From Cliona cf. orientalis (taxonomy: Eukaryota > Porifera > Demospongiae > Clionaida > Clionaidae): a stretch of 64,000 bases of DNA. Below the pieces are notes generated by a model. It was not told where the DNA came from and ran no database searches. It saw only the letters and a list, made by a program, of their open reading frames with translations. Both the position numbers and the translations under genes were made by a program. The stretch is taken from positions 9,282,406-9,346,405 of the forward strand of contig OZ005698.1 in NCBI GenBank assembly GCA_963930775.1, read 5' to 3'. This document shows positions 11,182 to 23,600 of the stretch, one piece after another; the stretch's first letter is position 1; every line of letters begins with the position of its first letter.

Positions 11182-11370
11182 TTGAATGACCAGCCATCAT
11201 CACCTCCTTATAATCTTCATCATAATTATCATAACTCTTTTTTATATCAACCATTTGCTAGAACTTATTCATTTTACAACTCATTTGTACCCCACACGGT
11301 CTCATTATGGAACAAGCTTCCAGAAAATATATTGTCTCATCTCCCACTTCACGTAGTTTCCAACAGTCAT
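11182..11370 (+). pseudogene. C-terminal remnant of a non-LTR retrotransposon reverse transcriptase
   Basis: A plus-strand ORF contains ARTYSFYNSFVPHTVSLWN followed by KLPENI. This is the conserved tail (R-T-x-x-Y-x-x-S-F-x-P-x-x-x-x-x-W-N-x-L-P) seen at the end of CR1/jockey/RTE-like ORF2 proteins. Nothing upstream resembles the polymerase core, so it is a short fragment. It lies in the opposite orientation to the endonuclease fragment at 6337-7290 and is therefore a separate insertion. Confidence 0.7.
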
Positions 11371-11554
11371 TACATAATCATAGCTTTAATCTTAATTAGT
11401 TTTAATTTTTTAAATAATTATTTCTTATCAGGATTCACTTCTATTAGCTTGTGCTATCTGTGTGTCCTTTGCTATACAAGCAAGAAATGTTATAGAGAAA
11501 CTACACACTAAATAGGAAAAAAAAATTGACTCTATGTCTGCAAGTTTTATATGG

Positions 11555-12195
11555 GCATGCAGAATGGATGAAAACTAGAACTTTAGCGAAGAAATTTTTT
11601 GGATTCACACCTTAGAATTAAACCTATGCCTCCTAGAGTGTCCCATATGTTTGTATAGGAAGCCATGCACTTGCAACGTTTGCTCATAAAAAAATGTACC
11701 GAGAAACCCGCGCGCTCTGCGCGCCATAGGCGCACGGCCCAGCCCCCGTAGGGGGCTGGGCTAAATTGCACAGTATTATCATAGAGTCAGTAGATTCTAT
11801 AAGTAGGGATGACCCGGATATGCCATATTATATGTAATACATTACAAAACATCAAATATCTCAAAGCAAATAAATTTCTAAGATTTTTTAAATCCTTTTT
11901 TTTCTACTTAGTGTGTAACAAGGAGACCACACACTAAGCAGGAAAAAATTGTCCGAAAACCACCACGTAGATGCATATTAGAGCCATACAATGCAGGCAG
12001 GCAGCCTATACAGCAATTTTGACCAAAGTGGGTAATGGTCGTCTCGTTTATGTGCGCGCGTGGGCGGAAACATTGCAAATGTATGGCTTTCTATACAAAC
12101 ATATGGGATAACTTCAATGGGCCATAACTTTAATTCTAAGGTGTGAATAAAAATTCCCCAAGGTCAAATCCTTAATTTCGACCCATTCTGCATGC
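11555..12195. mobile_element. Foldback element bounded by GCATGCAGAATGG, abutting the GCN1 duplicate
   Basis: The left arm 11555-11700 (GCATGCAGAATGG, then TTCACACCTTAGAATTAAA, CCCATATGTTTGTATA) recurs inverted at about 12050-12195. Arms are about 140 bp with roughly 80-85 percent identity by eye. The centre includes a GC-rich palindrome around CCCAGCCCCC (about 11735-11762). The right end coincides with the first base of homology between the two GCN1 3'-end copies (12194), so the element sits exactly at a duplication junction. Confidence 0.65.
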
Positions 12196-12612
12196 TGCCA
12201 TTGTTATTTGTCGTATATATTTTTAATCCGTTTTCTTTGTACCATAATACTGCAGAGTGTTCTCTATAATAGTATTATAATATTATTATTATTTTGTCTG
12301 CTTTCAAAGTTGTTTTATTAATATTTATCGTTGTCACTCAGAAGATTTGATATTTTTTTGTGTGATAGCATATTATTTATTCATGGATATTTTGAGATCC
12401 AAGCTTGATTATACCATTACCATCACAAACTGTGTGACCCACGTACCACATGCACAGTGTGGCATTTAAGTTTTTATGCAGGCAAAGCCTCAACTGCTGG
12501 GGATGTATCAATATAGCAATATTAAATTTCTAAATTTGAAAAAAAAGGTCTATATATTATATACATACAAAAAATCAATTATTGACTGATCAGCCTATAT
12601 AAGAGCATTCTA

Positions 12613-14150
12613 TTACTTGAAACCAGATGTACGCTGGTCTATTGAATGTTTGTTCCTGAATCGTACATACGCCTCCTCCAGCCAACGAGAGTGGGTCGGA
12701 TCCAATAGCCCCAGGCAATGCTGCAGCACAGAAAATTATTATAATTATAGCAGAATCTGATGTACAATAATGCTTGTGCAAGGTCATAATTATTATTATC
12801 ATGTCGAGGGCTTCTGTAAACCCTTGATCATATGACTTGAAAGAGAGGATCATGTGATCAGAAAAGTAATTTTAGGCACTGATCTATTGAACTAGACCTA
12901 CTAAGTTTGTGAAAGCGGCATACAATGTAAGGGGGGACCCTTACATGTATATCGTAATCAGTAAGCTGCACGGCATAAGCGTATGAGCCCTGCCTTCATG
13001 ACTCACAAGAATAAATCATTGTACTCTGGTGAAGCCAAAATCCATTAATTTTACCTTGAGATGCACGTCTCCATGCACGAGCATAGTGATGGTTTTCTCG
13101 GCAGCCGTCCTCACAGCCGTGTTCTTCTCTTTGGTGTTTTGAAGGAGTAGAGGGAGAAGGGAGGAGAGGAGAGGGTCAGGGACAGACTCCAGGGACGCAC
13201 AAACATCACAGCCAACCACTCGAATGTCAGTCGAACTGTGAGTCAAGCTCTGGTGGGGGAGAGAGAGAGAGAGAGACAGACTGGGCATGGAGTGTAAGCC
13301 CGTGAACATACATGTATAAAAGTACATACAAACATCCCGCACTTTAATACTGTATTTAGTAAGGTCCTCCCCTCCCTCCCTCCCTCCCTCCCTACCCTCC
13401 CTCCCTCACTCCCTCCCTCCCTCCCTTCTAACCTGACGGAGTGGAGTGTACAGTGGTGACACATCCCCTCCCTTGACACGATTCACAAAGCTCTCCAGAC
13501 TCTTCAGTCCAGCCTCACACACGGGAACACGGTCAGACGAGGCCAGTGCCACGACGCACCTACAAGCCTCCTCCCTCAGTCCCAACCCCTCGATCCTCTC
13601 TGCCGCTACGTCGAGGGCTGTAGCCAGCGCTGTCGCCTTGGCCTGAAGGAGCGACCAATCAGTGACCCCCTCCAAGGTGAGGAGGGAGGAGGAGAGGTGG
13701 GATCGGAGCTCCGACTCACTGAGGTGAGCACAGAGCTGACCTTCACAGCGGGCAGCCTCCAACCTGACAGAAAATTATATCAATTTTTACATTGTACTTT
13801 TGTATCACCAAATTTCTATTTTTCTAAAGAATAATTATTGTGAGAAGGGAATATTATCATACTTAGTACTTTATAGACCCACTACAGACAGATATTTACC
13901 ACCATACAGTAGTGTTTTTCTGCCATAACTACAACGCATGCAATATTGAAGAGCTGGGGAAAGAGCCTTGGTGGTGGGTCAATGAGGTAATTAATCCTAC
14001 CTGTGCCCCTCCTGAGCTGTTGTCTGCAGAGCTAAGAGTGTAGGGAGGACTTCATTTCGGTGTTTCTCACTCATTTTCTGCCCGGCAACTTTGATCACCC
14101 CACACATGGCTTGGAGGAGAGACAACCTCAAGCTGGGATCCTCAGTTTTC

Positions 14151-14193
<43 letters not shown>

Positions 14194-16279
14194 ATTACTC
14201 ATGTGTACCCTCTACATTGCGACAACTAGCTGAAGAGTCAATGAAAAATTGAAATCATTATTTCACTCAATTAGAACATTGATTCCCATAACTAGTACAC
14301 GATTGTAATAAGACCTTGATTCCATTATGAAGGTCGTTAATGACAGGGTCGACCCTCGGGGAAAGTGGGAGGAGCTCTTTCAGTCCAACGACGGCCATGA
14401 CCCTCACGGGACGGTTGGGATCGTTCAGCGCCTTTAAGTAGGAGGTCTGAAGCTGAGGGATAAACGACTTGGCAGCTGCTCCAACCTACAAGTCAAAAAA
14501 TAGTCACATTAATTTTGCATACTCACACATACATGGGATGAAATGACTAAGATTCATGAAAATTCATCTTCTGCTACCAATCCCAAATCCAAGGGGCTAC
14601 CAATCCTAAACCTACAATCCCATTGCCTGCTCAGGCAAACCTAATCCCTGTTTGAAAATTACATGGGAGATTATAATAATAATAATAATATTATAAGGTC
14701 ATGCATGTGTTAGTTTGAACCTTTCTGACTAGCTCGACGAGGGCCTCCAGCGTTGCCACTCGCACGGACCAGGCGAATCGATCACCGAGCACTCGAATGA
14801 GGGGCCCGGCTATCAGCATCACAGTCCTACCAGAGGAGAGGGTCTTCTGAGAGGAGAGGTGGATCACCTCCACCAACACACGGGCAGCTTCTTCTTTCTC
14901 CGCGGGAGAGCCATTGAGCAGACCTTCTTTGAGGATCACCATAACTGGAGTGATACCCTGAGGGTGTGGGGGGTGGAGGGAGAGAGAGAGAGAGATATAT
15001 AGTAAGAAAGAGCAGATAGATATATATAATAATATACTGTATAGCCGGAAATATTGGCGGGAATTAAATTTGGTGGTTGAGCCCAAAACCGCTATTGCAA
15101 GAATATTGGTGGACTTGGTTCGGTATGGGATCGCCACACATATGTATGCGAGTAGGAAATTTTGGCGGATTTTAATTTGGCGGTTGTAATATAGACCGCC
15201 AAACCACCAAATTTAATTCCCTGCCAAATTTTCCGGCTATACGATATATACCGTACCTTCAGGGCAAAGCCGTGAAGTTCCTCACCAAGTAGATTGGAAG
15301 AGACAGTCTTCAAAGCCTTGTGAATGTAGCCGGTATAATGGGGAAGCTCCTTCTGATTCAGCCGCTAAACATTACATCATCACAATACATGATGACTATC
15401 ATTAATAACTTACAAGATTACATCATCATTACATCACTACCTTAACAGTGGCCTCGAGAGCCAGCCACGCCTTCTCACACACACCATCGCTGGGATCATT
15501 GAGCGCCTCGGCTGTGAAAATCAGCAGCTGTGGCAGATGTTCGCCGAGTTCCGCGGTGCTCCTGCTACACAGCGCCAAGACGAGTGTCATGGTGGCCACC
15601 CTCTCCTCCTCTTTCATGCTCCGCGAGGACCTGACCAATACCTCGATGAGTATTGCCGGCCCTGGCTCGTTCCTGACGCTCAGGACCACGCCTTCTGTGT
15701 GCTCGACGACCTCGGGGTTTGTGAGGTCAGCCTGAAGGGAGTTGATGAGGGCAGGGATGATGCGATCAAGATGCTTGTGGAGAGCATCGCCTGAAATGAT
15801 GTAGTAGAGTCAACAGAATATAATCGTTGGGTAAAGGTCGCCACGGTTAAAAGTTACAAGCATGAAACTGTATGAGCTACATGTATGTACGTATTATATT
15901 CTATTCTCTGTGTATACTTGGAAATTCTAGGAAATCAACTTCAGGGGCCAGCTGGTCAACCCCCTGATTAATTAACACTAATGAGCAGGGTCTGCGACAA
16001 TAATACTTACCAGCGACAGAGGAGAGTAGGGCAAGTGCCTTGGTGTTGGCCGGGGGTTTGACCAGCTGCGGGATGAGGTGAGGGAGAACCACCTTACTCT
16101 TGACGGCCATCACCTGCTTCAGGCCGTCCAGGGCCACTTCACTCCTCTCGGCAGAGGAGAGGTCGTTGAGGAGGGGAGTGAGAACCTCGTCAAGGATTCG
16201 AGGACCTGAGGAGGGGGGGAGAGGGGGAAGGAGAAAGAATGAACAAGATACAGGATTGAATCCTACACAGGGGGTTGCT

Positions 16280-16310
<31 letters not shown>

Positions 16311-17588
16311 GGATGCAAGAGAGATATAACGATCTATCTCATAGCTATCAATATCATGATGAACGCCCAATCAAGAAGTTCGCTGAAATGGGATTTCTAT
16401 ATGTACATGTAACAGGCAAAGAAAATCTTAATTTTAGGGGTATTTTTGGCCACATAAAACAAAAAAAATCAAAAAAATTATTGTCTTACCAACATTAGAG
16501 TGTAGGCTGTTGAATGTCATGGCTGCAGCTGCCCTCACCTCCGGCTCTCCGTCCCTGAGGGCGTTTCGCACCGTCGGCAGAAGCGAGTCGACATAGAGCA
16601 TCACGCTGTCACGTGACGTCTGCTCAATGATCTCCGAGAGACCGATACACACCCCCTGACGCTCCTGCTTGACCTTTGAACCCAGCCCCTTCTCAAGCAT
16701 CGGGATGACCTCGGGCAGGACCCTCTCGCCAAGCTTGCGTACAAGGTCTCCGAGGGTGCGTGCGGCCACCTTTCGTTTGTCGTGGCTCTCGCTGGCCAGA
16801 CAGCCGAGGAGAAGATGGATGAGGGTTGGGAGGATTTCTCGGAGGGTCTGGGCTGTGTTGGTGACCACCACCTTCCAGATGTGCAGGGAGGCCTGACGCA
16901 CCATCAACGCGACGTCAGACCTGGACGGGAAGGGACGGAGGAGAGACAAGGCATCAAATAGATGATGTCATGCACAAAATTAATAATAAGCATGTGAGCA
17001 AAGCTTGAAAAAAAGAAAATTATTATTTCATGCAAAAAAAATGTTCTAGGAGTTCAAGCAACAATATACATTGTACATGTACGTGAATCAGGGGCTACCG
17101 TCAAAATTTTAACCTTCTCTCACCTTCCCATGTACAGCCCGGCCAGCACTCTGTTCCTCCTCTCGTGACCGAGGCACGCCAAGAGGGCCGCACGAGCATC
17201 TTCCGTACCAAAGTTGTCATCTTCCTCACTCTCTGTGCTCATCTTACCACTCAGACCGGAGATCTTGTAGAGGAGGTCGCCAAGCAGCTGAATACTAGAA
17301 CACCTGTAAAAAAGGAGAATAGTATTATTATGTGGTTCCTCAGGACCAGGGGAAATCCCATTCTAATGCCCCTTCCTCTATTTATATGATCACATGACAA
17401 TGTTGGTTGGTCACATGACAGTCACCTGATTCTCCAATTTTCATCAAAAAGTCCTCGCTCGAGCTGTGGAAGGAAGAGCTCGACAGCTGTGTCAGCATAT
17501 CTGTTGACAATGGTCTGACCAGCTTGAAGAGATGTGTCCCTGATGAACTCAGACTCATCAGCAAGACCCTGTCAGAGAGAGAGAGAGG

Positions 17589-17632
<44 letters not shown>

Positions 17633-20600
17633 AAGAGAGAGAGAGGAGAGAGAGAGAGAGGACAAGATTATTAATGATCTTTGATGACTGGGGTAATTTA
17701 GTCTATCAACTTCAACTTACCTTGAGTATGCACGGTAGAGTATCAGCTACAAATGACGTAAACTCCTCCCCAAAAGTGATGGGAAGATAGACAAACAGCA
17801 TGAGGTATCCATCACGTATGTGCGTCGGTTGTTCCGTGTCTTGGCAGCTGCTCACGAACTGAGGCATGAGCTGAGAGAGCTGGGAAACTCCTTGTGCGTA
17901 GAGCACCTCGCTGAGACCCTGTGCGGCGCCGGAGCGGTCCACAGAGCTCGACTCAGAGGTGAGCGTCTGGAGAAGCCAGGGAAGCAGCTCTTGAAGGCTC
18001 TGGTCTCCCATCCCCTTCACTATTGCACCAAGGGCCTTCGCACACACACTGCGAACCTGTACACACAACAGACACATCATACAATAAAAATTAATGACAA
18101 TACGTGAAACTTCAACAAAAGTGCAACTACAGACAGTTATTTTGGCCTAACTCTCAAACTAGTGAACATTTTGTGATAATACATAATATTATTTTATCCC
18201 CTCTGTACTACAATTGAAATTGTAAACGCTGCACAAAATGGCGTGATTGTATAAAACCTTACCTCTGGTACAGGATCCACCAAGCTTTGTTTCAGCCCAG
18301 GGAGAACATCAGGGAGGTAGGGAGCAAGGTCCTTCTTGTCCGTCAGAGAATACATGTTTCCGATGATCTGGGCGGCCATCTTCTTCGTGTCGGTCGAGCG
18401 AATCTCGAGCGTTCGTTTCAGCGTTGGCATGATGAGTGCAAGGGAGGGAGGATCGATCACGTGAACAAATTCGGTGTTGAGTAGAGCTTGCAGGCAGCCC
18501 TGGGCCTTGTTTGAGGGATCAGCGAGTGCCTCGAGTAGAACTGGAACCAGGACTTGGATCTCAGGATTCTTTATCACAGATCCGATCTGTTTCAGGGCCT
18601 GGGAACCGGACATTTGTACCTTGGAATGGGAATCAGCCAGTACATCCATCAGTCTTGGAACGATACTCGGTAGACAGGAGGAGAGCTGTTTCGGAGCACA
18701 GTACGCCATAGCTCCCAGTAACTCAGCGCTGCCAGCTTTTGTTCGCCAAGAGTCTTCCTCGAGTGCAGAGAGGAGAGAAGGAAGGATTAACTTCACTCCA
18801 TGGCTGCTCAGATGAGCCATGATCGTGCGAGCGGTCTGGTCCGTGGCCTCGCGCACAAACTGATTCCCATCTCCGAAACAGAGCAGAAGATCTGGCAACA
18901 GGTGGACGACGTATGGTTCGAATAGACGCCCAAGCATGTTGCAAAGGGACTCAAAAGCAAAGAGCGCTCCCTCGCGATGCTTGTAATTCTTCTTGTCCCT
19001 GATGGCTTCTTGGAGCGTCTGCATGACCTGATACTGCTTCAGAGTGGGAATCCCGAGACCCTTTACCAGACCAGCCAGTCCGTAGGCGGCGCCCTTCCTA
19101 GCGCTGTAGCTGGTCGAATCGAGCAGCTTGTCAAGAAGCTTCTTGATGAACTTATCGGCGTCTGGCTTGATGACGGAGGTTAGGGGAGGGAGGCAGTTGG
19201 CGATGGCCTCCTGGACGGTCTGAGAGGGAGTGTCCAGGTGAGTCAGGAGCAGGTGAATTACAGACTTCACCTACGTGTAGGAGAGATGATTGATATCATG
19301 ATGTACACTAAAATTAACAATTTACGTTCATTTGTACCAAATAAAAAACCAGGAAAATGTGGTAAACATCCAATATTTGGAAGTATCATGGCAAGGGAGA
19401 AATGCTCTTGGATATTAAATTTTGACTTCAATATTTCTGAAGTTATCTGACCTCTAACCTTTGGGTTCTGCTTGTCCATGTGTTTAGCGAGTGTTCCCAT
19501 GAGCACCACGGCCGACTGTCGAATGGCGTCTGCTTCGTGGGTGTCTGACGCTGTGTTCAAGCACTCCTCAAAGTGAGCCATCAGCTTCCCGGAGAGCTCC
19601 TCCCCGTGAGTGGTGATGGCCGCCCGAGCAGCTGCCATGATGGCCCCACGTACCTCCGGACGGGGGTCAGAGAGGGCACCGGGGATCACAAATTTAAGGA
19701 ACTTCATCGTGGCACTGGCGTCGACAAAGCTTTGTACCTGCAGGCGATGTACGTTCATTGTGGATAATAATTGTAACCAACTGTGAGAAAGGGACCGTTT
19801 ATTTTAGGACATCGTATTTGTTGTACATGTGTATGTAGCTTGCACTAGTGTGCATAGGGTATAATGTACATTCTGTAGGTGTATCCGCTCCTTGTTGATG
19901 TCAGTACGCTGATACAAGTATACTCACTACTATTGTTTGTAGAGAGCAAGTTGGATATTGTCATGATAAAAATTGATTCTGTTTCATGCTAACATGAATG
20001 GTCCCTTTTCTCATACAATTTACAATAATATTATTATTATTATTAATTTCTATAGAGGAGCAATGTGCATAAAATAATGTATTTCTCACAGTAATAAGTT
20101 TCCTAACCTGCTCCATAGCCTTGGCCACGCCCACCCGCCCCTCCCACTTGTCATGGTACTCGACGACGACCTTTCGTCCAAATTCGTCACTTGTAGAGGG
20201 CGGGGCAGTCTGCTTCTCCTTGTACGTTGCAATGAGCTGGTCTAGAATCTCGCCAGCTTTGCCACGGTGGACCTCAAGCCACACCCCCATCGCCTTGGCA
20301 ACGGCATCATGCATCACGAGATTGGAACTGGAAATGTGCTGAATCAGCAGCGGAACCAAATCATCTGTCAGCAAATTTCCAAATCCAGAAGATTCCCATA
20401 ACCTGGAATAAAAAGGCAGAGTTGAAGTTGAAGATTAACAAGAAAAATGTCTGGTCACCAAGATTATCCATTCCAATCATGTGACTATCACGTGATTATC
20501 ACATGACTACATTATTGTACCTACTTTTCAGCCAGTGCTTTGTTTTCTTCCTCTCCATCGTACCTAGCAACAAGTACGGCGACCAGTAGCTCGGGGCTGT

Positions 20601-23600
20601 TCAGCAGGTGGGCGGGGTCTATCTGAAGGAGGGCCTTGAGAGCCGTCAGCCTTAATTGGGGGGAGGGGTCAAGGAGGTTGGACGTCAGAATGGGGATCAC
20701 ATGACCATGGACAAGCGATGCCAGCGAGATGAAGGCATCAAAACAAGGCTTCTACAAAAGGAAAAAATAATTTCAAAAAATTGCAATTTTTTTACTCCCA
20801 TGCTCCAAGTGGTGAAATTAGCATAACACACCTTTATCTTGACGTCCTTGAGTGTTGCGTCGCCATAAGCCATGACCTTGGAGAGCAGCTGCAACACATC
20901 AGCAACAGGGAACAACAAGGGCTGCTTCTGAAGAGGAGAGAGAGAGACAGAGATGGGTCAATCACCATCTAAAACTTTCTTCATCAAAAGCATAACTATA
21001 GTTATATATACGTACCTCATCATAGGAAGATGTGAATTCTTCCACAGCCTTGCACAGTACACGCACTGCAACATCCTTCAGGTCACGTGACACGTCATGT
21101 GACATGATGATAGTCCTCAGTAGCGGCAGAGTGAGGCTATGGGAGGCACTACTGAGGCCCATGGGCAGACTAGAGGAGGGGCTCCCTTTAATTAGGGAGG
21201 GGGAGGAGTGTTTCTCGAGGAGAGAGAGAAGTCTCGGGAGGGCGGAGAGACGAGAGAGGGAGGAGGAGGCAGGGCCGAGGGCACGAAGGCTAGTCACAGA
21301 GAACAGCTGCCCTGTTGGAACATAATTAACACATAATAATATTATTACACATGTACATATGTACTAGTTACCATGTATGGCTATACACATGCAAGCCAGC
21401 ATGCATGAATGATCTATTAGTCGGGCCTCAGCCCAAAGCAATATCCCTTACTCCCCCCCTTAGGGATTGGTCCCCGCCCTTCCCCCAGAATTTTGACACT
21501 AGAGTAAAAATTGACAAAATCTTAAAATCAACACACTAAGCACAGAATATATACCACTGTTTACCTAGAGTCCACTGTTTGAAGACGGAGTGGCAGAGAA
21601 CGCTCCACAGCTGTTGGCAGTGTCCCGTTGCCAACGGCGATGGCAGGGAAGCAAGAATGGCCTTGGAGAGAGATGGGATCTGCTGAATCAGCTTTTCTCC
21701 CTTTGCCTCCTCGAAGATGGCCACCATGTTGGCTAGCTTCTCATTCAGAGCTGAGAGGGTCTTGCGAGTGGCTTCTTCGTACGACAGCTGATCCTCAATG
21801 GCTTGCTAAAAAATATTATTAATGGTAATACACATAGATACACATTGATCTATGAATGATAAACTTCAAGCTTTCAATCGTTTTATTTGGTACATGTACG
21901 TGTATATCTTTATGTCGAGGGTGGTAGCAAACCTTTTGTTTCTGTGAGAGCTTTGCCTCCTTGAGAAGTGTCCTGATATTCTTCCCCTCTCCAGACACCT
22001 TCTCCTTTCTCTTCCTCATCATCTCCTTCCTCAGCTCCATCTCCCACTTTTGATCCTCATAGCTGTAAGCCTTCGATTCTCTCTTCAGGTTGGCCGTCTC
22101 GAGACCGCCAGTCAGGGCTGCGTCAAGTCTACAGGGGAAGAAACAGAAAGAATATCAACATACAGAGAAAGGGAGAGAGAGAGAGACCGACTCACTCCTT
22201 GGTCATCCCCCTGTGCCACAGCTGCCCCTCTGGTGTGTACATGATCTCCAGCTGCTCGGACGTGACCCCAACGACCTCCGGTGAGCTCAGCAGAGAACAC
22301 ACCCTTTTTACCATATTTGGAAGTAGGTCATCGGCTCCGTAGCAAAGGAGGGTTGCCACGGCAGCAAGACAAGTCTCATGCCTGGTGGACAAGTTGTTTT
22401 CGATCATCGAGAGAAGGTCAGCTGCTCTCTGAGAAATGAAGGTAGAAGGAGAGAGCTCCAACTTCTTTAAGATGTTCAGCCATGCTGAAGGACAGGTAGA
22501 GGCTGCCAAGGAGAAAGAGAGAGAGAGAGAGAGTGAAATGAATTATATTATAAGATTGTGAAATTTACCAATTGCTGGGTGGTGTGAAATAATCAAGCTG
22601 CGAATAGCTACTTCCTCCCGCTCAGGGTCGGTGGGTGTGGCCAAGCTCAGCAGCACATTTAGAAACGGCTTCGGAGGAAACTCATTGACCTATTTTAAAC
22701 ATTACATCATCATGACATCATCATCAAATAGTGGTCCACACCCACCTTCTCTTGCGTAGCCTCCAGAATGGCCAATAGCATGAGAGCCGTCTGTGGATTG
22801 TGTTCGACAGCTCGAGAGAGACAAAGGGCGGCCATTTTCTGAGTCTTCCATGGAGCACAGAGCATCACCTGGACAACACCTTCAAGCCACTGCCTGTAAT
22901 GGGAACATCCATAACTGATTCCCCATAATTCCATACCTGATTCCAGTATCATTATGTGTACTGACACAAACCATGTACCTTTGCTGCGATTCCTTGGGGG
23001 TGTGGTCTTCAGAACATAATACCACTTCAGCCACGCCCACAAGTACACTGAGATCTGCAGAAATAGTGAACTTATGACCCATTAACTTTTTAGTTAAATT
23101 TTGAAAAGTGCCACTTTTGGCACATTAAATTTTTGTGTATTTCATGCGAATTTTGTTCATAATTTTTCACCTAGCTCACCTGAGGTGGAGCCTTCTTGAA
23201 CAGCTGCCGAGATGACTTTGGATGAAACCAGCTGCTCACTGTACGAGTCAATTAACGACCACACCTGCTGTGGGGGAGCCCCTGGGTAATTGATCTTAAT
23301 TAGCATGTGGGATGCCACCAGTGCCGCCTCAAGGAGGGCCGGCTGCGAGGAGGCGGAGACTCGTTCGATCACCGTGGCAACGAGAGGCTTGAATAGCTCG
23401 GCCAATGAGTTTGCCTCGTCCCCGGTGGAACAGAGGGCAAGGACGGAGTGGAGGTAGGCGACCAACAGCTGAGGGGCAGTGGACTTGCTCGACAGAGAAG
23501 CCTAGATAAAGTTAGAATACCGTAAAGTGATAGTTGTATGTGCGTAAAAATTATGAAAATTGGTCAAAACGAGGCTCTTGAGAACTTTATCTCTCAGCAT

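Noticed and set aside
11583..11771. 62-codon minus-strand ORF with Trp/Arg-rich stretch
   Set aside because: Lies in the foldback element arm and its GC-rich palindrome; no homologous motif.
15448..15794. Overlapping plus-strand ORFs of 95 and 85 codons
   Set aside because: Antisense to GCN1 exon 28, which encodes conserved HEAT repeats.
18474..18815. 113-codon plus-strand ORF
   Set aside because: Shadow of the 1008 nt GCN1 exon, whose minus-strand translation is strongly conserved.
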